Part shown: positions 13,584 to 15,308 of the stretch, one piece after another
How positions within the stretch are numbered: the first letter of the stretch is position 1
How the letters are laid out: every line of letters begins with the position of its first letter
NCBI GenBank assembly: GCA_021810735.1
Contig: JAJZIF010000024.1
Span: forward strand, 2,675 to 17,982
DNA length: 15,308 bases
DNA from: Acidobacteriota bacterium
GTDB taxonomy: Bacteria > Acidobacteriota > Terriglobia > Terriglobales > Acidobacteriaceae
Direction: 5' to 3'
Notes under the pieces: generated by a model
What the model saw: only the letters and a program-made list of their open reading frames with translations
Databases searched by the model: none
What the model was told of the DNA's origin: nothing
Position numbers and translations under genes: made by a program

Positions 13584-13997
13584 TCAGTTCCTGCGCTCCA
13601 TGACGAAGGCGTCCGGCAGCAACTCGGCAAAAGGCCGAGTGGCCCACCCGCCGGGGATGCGGTAGGTAATAGCTGCATCGGGCGCGGCAAATTCGTGCAG
13701 CACCTGGCGGCACGCGCCGCAGGGCGCGCACATCTCGCCCGCCGGATTTGTTACCGCAATCGCGACTATTTTTGCGCCGGCGCCCCGTTCGCTGATTCTG
13801 CGGAAGACCGCATTCCGTTCCGCGCAGCTGGTCAGGCCAAAAGAGAGATTTTCGACGTTGCATCCGGTCACGGTCACGCCATCGTCCCAGAGCAGCGCCG
13901 CGCCCACTGAAAACTTCGAGTAGGGGGCATAGGCATGCGTCGCGGCCTCTTCAGCCAGCTCGCGCAGCCGCGGAAGTGCGTCATTCGCAGGAGCCAT
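13584..13997 (-). CDS. cdd: Cytidine deaminase
   Basis: Deaminates cytidine and deoxycytidine to uridine and deoxyuridine. The 137-residue protein is of the small homotetrameric type. Motifs: YSKFSVGAAL (26-35), GCNVEN (45-50), Cys58-Ala-Glu60 (zinc ligand and proton shuttle), and PCGACRQ with Cys93 and Cys96 completing the zinc site. The ATG at 13997 or the GTG at 14003 could start it; neither has a clear ribosome site. It is the first gene of the salvage operon. A weak TTGCGG-N17-TAGCCT pair (about 14013-14035 read leftward) would start transcription close to the start codon. It is divergent from the Lhr-type helicase gene over about 190 bp that otherwise show nothing recognisable. Confidence 0.94.
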   Translation of the reverse strand: MAPANDALPRLRELAEEAATHAYAPYSKFSVGAALLWDDGVTVTGCNVENLSFGLTSCAERNAVFRRISERGAGAKIVAIAVTNPAGEMCAPCGACRQVLHEFAAPDAAITYRIPGGWATRPFAELLPDAFVMERRN

Positions 13998-14173
13998 CGT
14001 CACTGAGGCTACCCCGTCCCGCGCTGAACCGCAATCGTCCCTGTCAGCAGGAGTGCAATTTCCAAGACCGTATCCACGAATGTCACTGCACGGATCGAGC
14101 CGGCAATAGATGTAGCCCGGTGCGACGGCACGTCACGGCTGCGCCATCACAAACCGCCGCACCGCGCCGGAGC

Positions 14174-14179
14174 TATCCT
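14174..14179 (+). promoter_or_regulatory. -10-like TATCCT immediately upstream of the helicase gene
   Basis: TATCCT is followed by seven bases and then the GTG at 14187, with no ribosome site between. This is the same leaderless layout as at tesA, truB and the glycosyltransferase gene. No good -35 box is visible. Confidence 0.35.
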
Positions 14180-14186
14180 CAGACTG

Positions 14187-15308
14187 GTGGCAGAAACCCG
14201 CAAAACCCGAACTGCGAGGACCAGATCCATTCCGGCCAAAGACGAGGCCTCACGCGTGCTCGAAGTTTTTCATCCGGTCACGGCAGCGTGGTTTCGCGGC
14301 GCCTTCGACCGCCCGACGGCGCCGCAAAGCATGGGCTGGCCTGCGATTGCGCGTGGCGAGAATACTCTGATCTTTGCACCGACCGGGACCGGGAAGACGC
14401 TGACGGCGTTCCTCTGGTGCCTTGACCGTCTGATGCTGCATGATGCTCCCGAGGAGCGTGGTTGTCGGATCCTCTACATCAGCCCGCTCAAATCGCTGGC
14501 CGTCGATGTCGAACGCAACCTGCGCACTCCGCTGGCAGGGATTGCCGACCTGGCTGCGCGTCGTGGCGTGCCCGTTCACCGGCCGGAGATCAGTGTGCGT
14601 ACCGGCGACACTCCACAGCGTGAGCGGAGCCGCTTTCGCCGGATGCCCACCGATATTCTCATCACCACGCCGGAGTCGCTCTACCTTCTGCTCACTTCTG
14701 AGGCGGCAGCTGCGCTGCGCACCATCGAGACTGTCATCATCGACGAGATTCACGCACTCGTTCCCACCAAACGCGGTGCGCACCTTGCACTCAGCCTGGA
14801 ACGATTACAGGCAATCGCCCGAAAGCCGCTGCAGCGCATCGGGCTCTCTGCCACGCAGCGTCCGCTCGAAGAAGTGGCGCACTTTCTGGCCGGAGCTGAG
14901 TCGCCTTCAGATCCAGAAAACAGTGACCAGTCTTCGTCGACGGCGGCTGTGGGCGTGCCGCAGGCAGCCTCCGAATGGATCAGGAACGATGAGCCTCCGC
15001 ACACATTTCGCCCCGTCACCATCGTGCAGGCGCACGAGCCCAAGCAACTCAATCTGCGAGTAGAAGTGCCGGTGGAGGACATGGCCAGGCTTGGCCAGTT
15101 GGAAGAGGCGTCTCTCAGTCCGGTTGCAGATGGCCCCAGGCGAACCTCGATCTGGAGCGCTATCCATCCACGGCTGGTGGAGATCATCCGCGAGCGCCAA
15201 TCGACGCTGCTCTTTGTCAACAGCCGGCGGCTTGCCGAACGGCTCGCGGGAGCGATCAATGAGCTTGCCGGAGAGCCGCTGGCCCGCGCGCATCATGGCT
15301 CACTCGCC
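14187..15308 (+). CDS. lhr: Lhr-family DEAD/DEAH helicase (N-terminal part, runs off the window)
   Basis: The first 374 codons of a large superfamily-2 helicase. Lhr proteins are ATP-driven 3'-5' DNA helicases linked to DNA repair. The N-terminal block VFHPVTAAWFRGAFDRPTAPQ resembles the Q-motif region of Lhr. Motif I is APTGTGKT (64-71), motif Ia SPLKSLAVDVERNL (99-112), TPESLYLLL (161-169), motif II DEIH (186-189), and motif III SAT (221-223). The second RecA-like domain starts with LLFVNSRRLAERL and AHHGSLA. I start it at the GTG at 14187, which gives a basic leader (AETRKTRTARTRSIPAKDEA) before the domain; a GTG at 14256 is an alternative. Between motif III and domain 2 there is a low-similarity insert rich in Ser, Asp and Glu (about 238-262). 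The end of the protein is outside the window. Confidence 0.9.
   Translation, partial: MAETRKTRTARTRSIPAKDEASRVLEVFHPVTAAWFRGAFDRPTAPQSMGWPAIARGENTLIFAPTGTGKTLTAFLWCLDRLMLHDAPEERGCRILYISPLKSLAVDVERNLRTPLAGIADLAARRGVPVHRPEISVRTGDTPQRERSRFRRMPTDILITTPESLYLLLTSEAAAALRTIETVIIDEIHALVPTKRGAHLALSLERLQAIARKPLQRIGLSATQRPLEEVAHFLAGAESPSDPENSDQSSSTAAVGVPQAASEWIRNDEPPHTFRPVTIVQAHEPKQLNLRVEVPVEDMARLGQLEEASLSPVADGPRRTSIWSAIHPRLVEIIRERQSTLLFVNSRRLAERLAGAINELAGEPLARAHHGSLA

Noticed and set aside
12222..13910. Open frame of 562 codons on the + strand
   Set aside because: It lies wholly antisense to the clear deoA and cdd genes and has a low-information composition.
14440..15063. 207-codon + frame inside the helicase region
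   Set aside because: The helicase motifs are in a different frame that is open from 14187 to the window end.
1..15308. CRISPR arrays, tRNA or rRNA genes, riboswitches
   Set aside because: I saw no spaced direct repeats, no tRNA-like cloverleaf with T-loop consensus, and no recognisable riboswitch core. A tRNA or covariance-model search would settle it.

Overview
The window is GC-rich, tightly packed bacterial DNA. GTG and TTG starts, paired PTPS-type genes, surface lipoproteins of a type common in that phylum and an IS110 element all suggest an acidobacterium, probably class Terriglobia. That assignment is inference from protein character, because the window has no rRNA or other marker gene.

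Layout. (1) Bases 1-1376: an ABC-transporter ATPase (YbbA type) runs leftward and overlaps, by ATGA, the start of the next gene, expected to be its permease. A secreted GDSL hydrolase (TesA type) runs rightward from a 40-bp divergent spacer. This is the tesA/ybbA/ybbP arrangement known from E. coli. (2) 1388-5022, all leftward: a membrane family-2 glycosyltransferase, two tandem PTPS/QueD-family genes overlapping by ATGA, folE (GTP cyclohydrolase I), and truB (tRNA pseudouridine-55 synthase). FolE makes dihydroneopterin triphosphate, which is the substrate of PTPS-family enzymes, so these three genes form a pterin module. (3) 5049-7640, rightward: a TlpA-type thiol-disulfide lipoprotein, a roughly 500-bp non-coding stretch holding a palindromic repeat and a promoter with a C9 tract in its spacer, then a 524-residue repeat-rich surface lipoprotein. 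(4) About 7651-9190: an intact IS110-group insertion sequence, transposase leftward, with a candidate bridge RNA in its long 5' non-coding end. (5) 9221-9447: a strong terminator hairpin and a 122-bp AT-rich element with terminal inverted repeats. (6) 9448-13997, leftward: a complete nucleoside-salvage operon, cdd-deoA/pdp-nupC-punA-udk. It imports nucleosides, deaminates cytidine, phosphorolyses pyrimidine and purine nucleosides, and rephosphorylates uridine and cytidine. (7) 14187 to the end, rightward: the N-terminal 374 codons of an Lhr-family helicase.

The most interesting items are two copies of a palindromic intergenic repeat with a compensatory base-pair change; the IS110 leader, with two loop-bearing hairpins and a copy of the element's terminal sequence; four GTG-start genes with a -10-like hexamer only 5-7 nt upstream (leaderless pattern); the C9 tract between -35 and -10 boxes upstream of the surface lipoprotein; and a sharp change in strand C/G asymmetry close to the IS element. 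I found no obviously new multi-gene defence or biosynthetic system.
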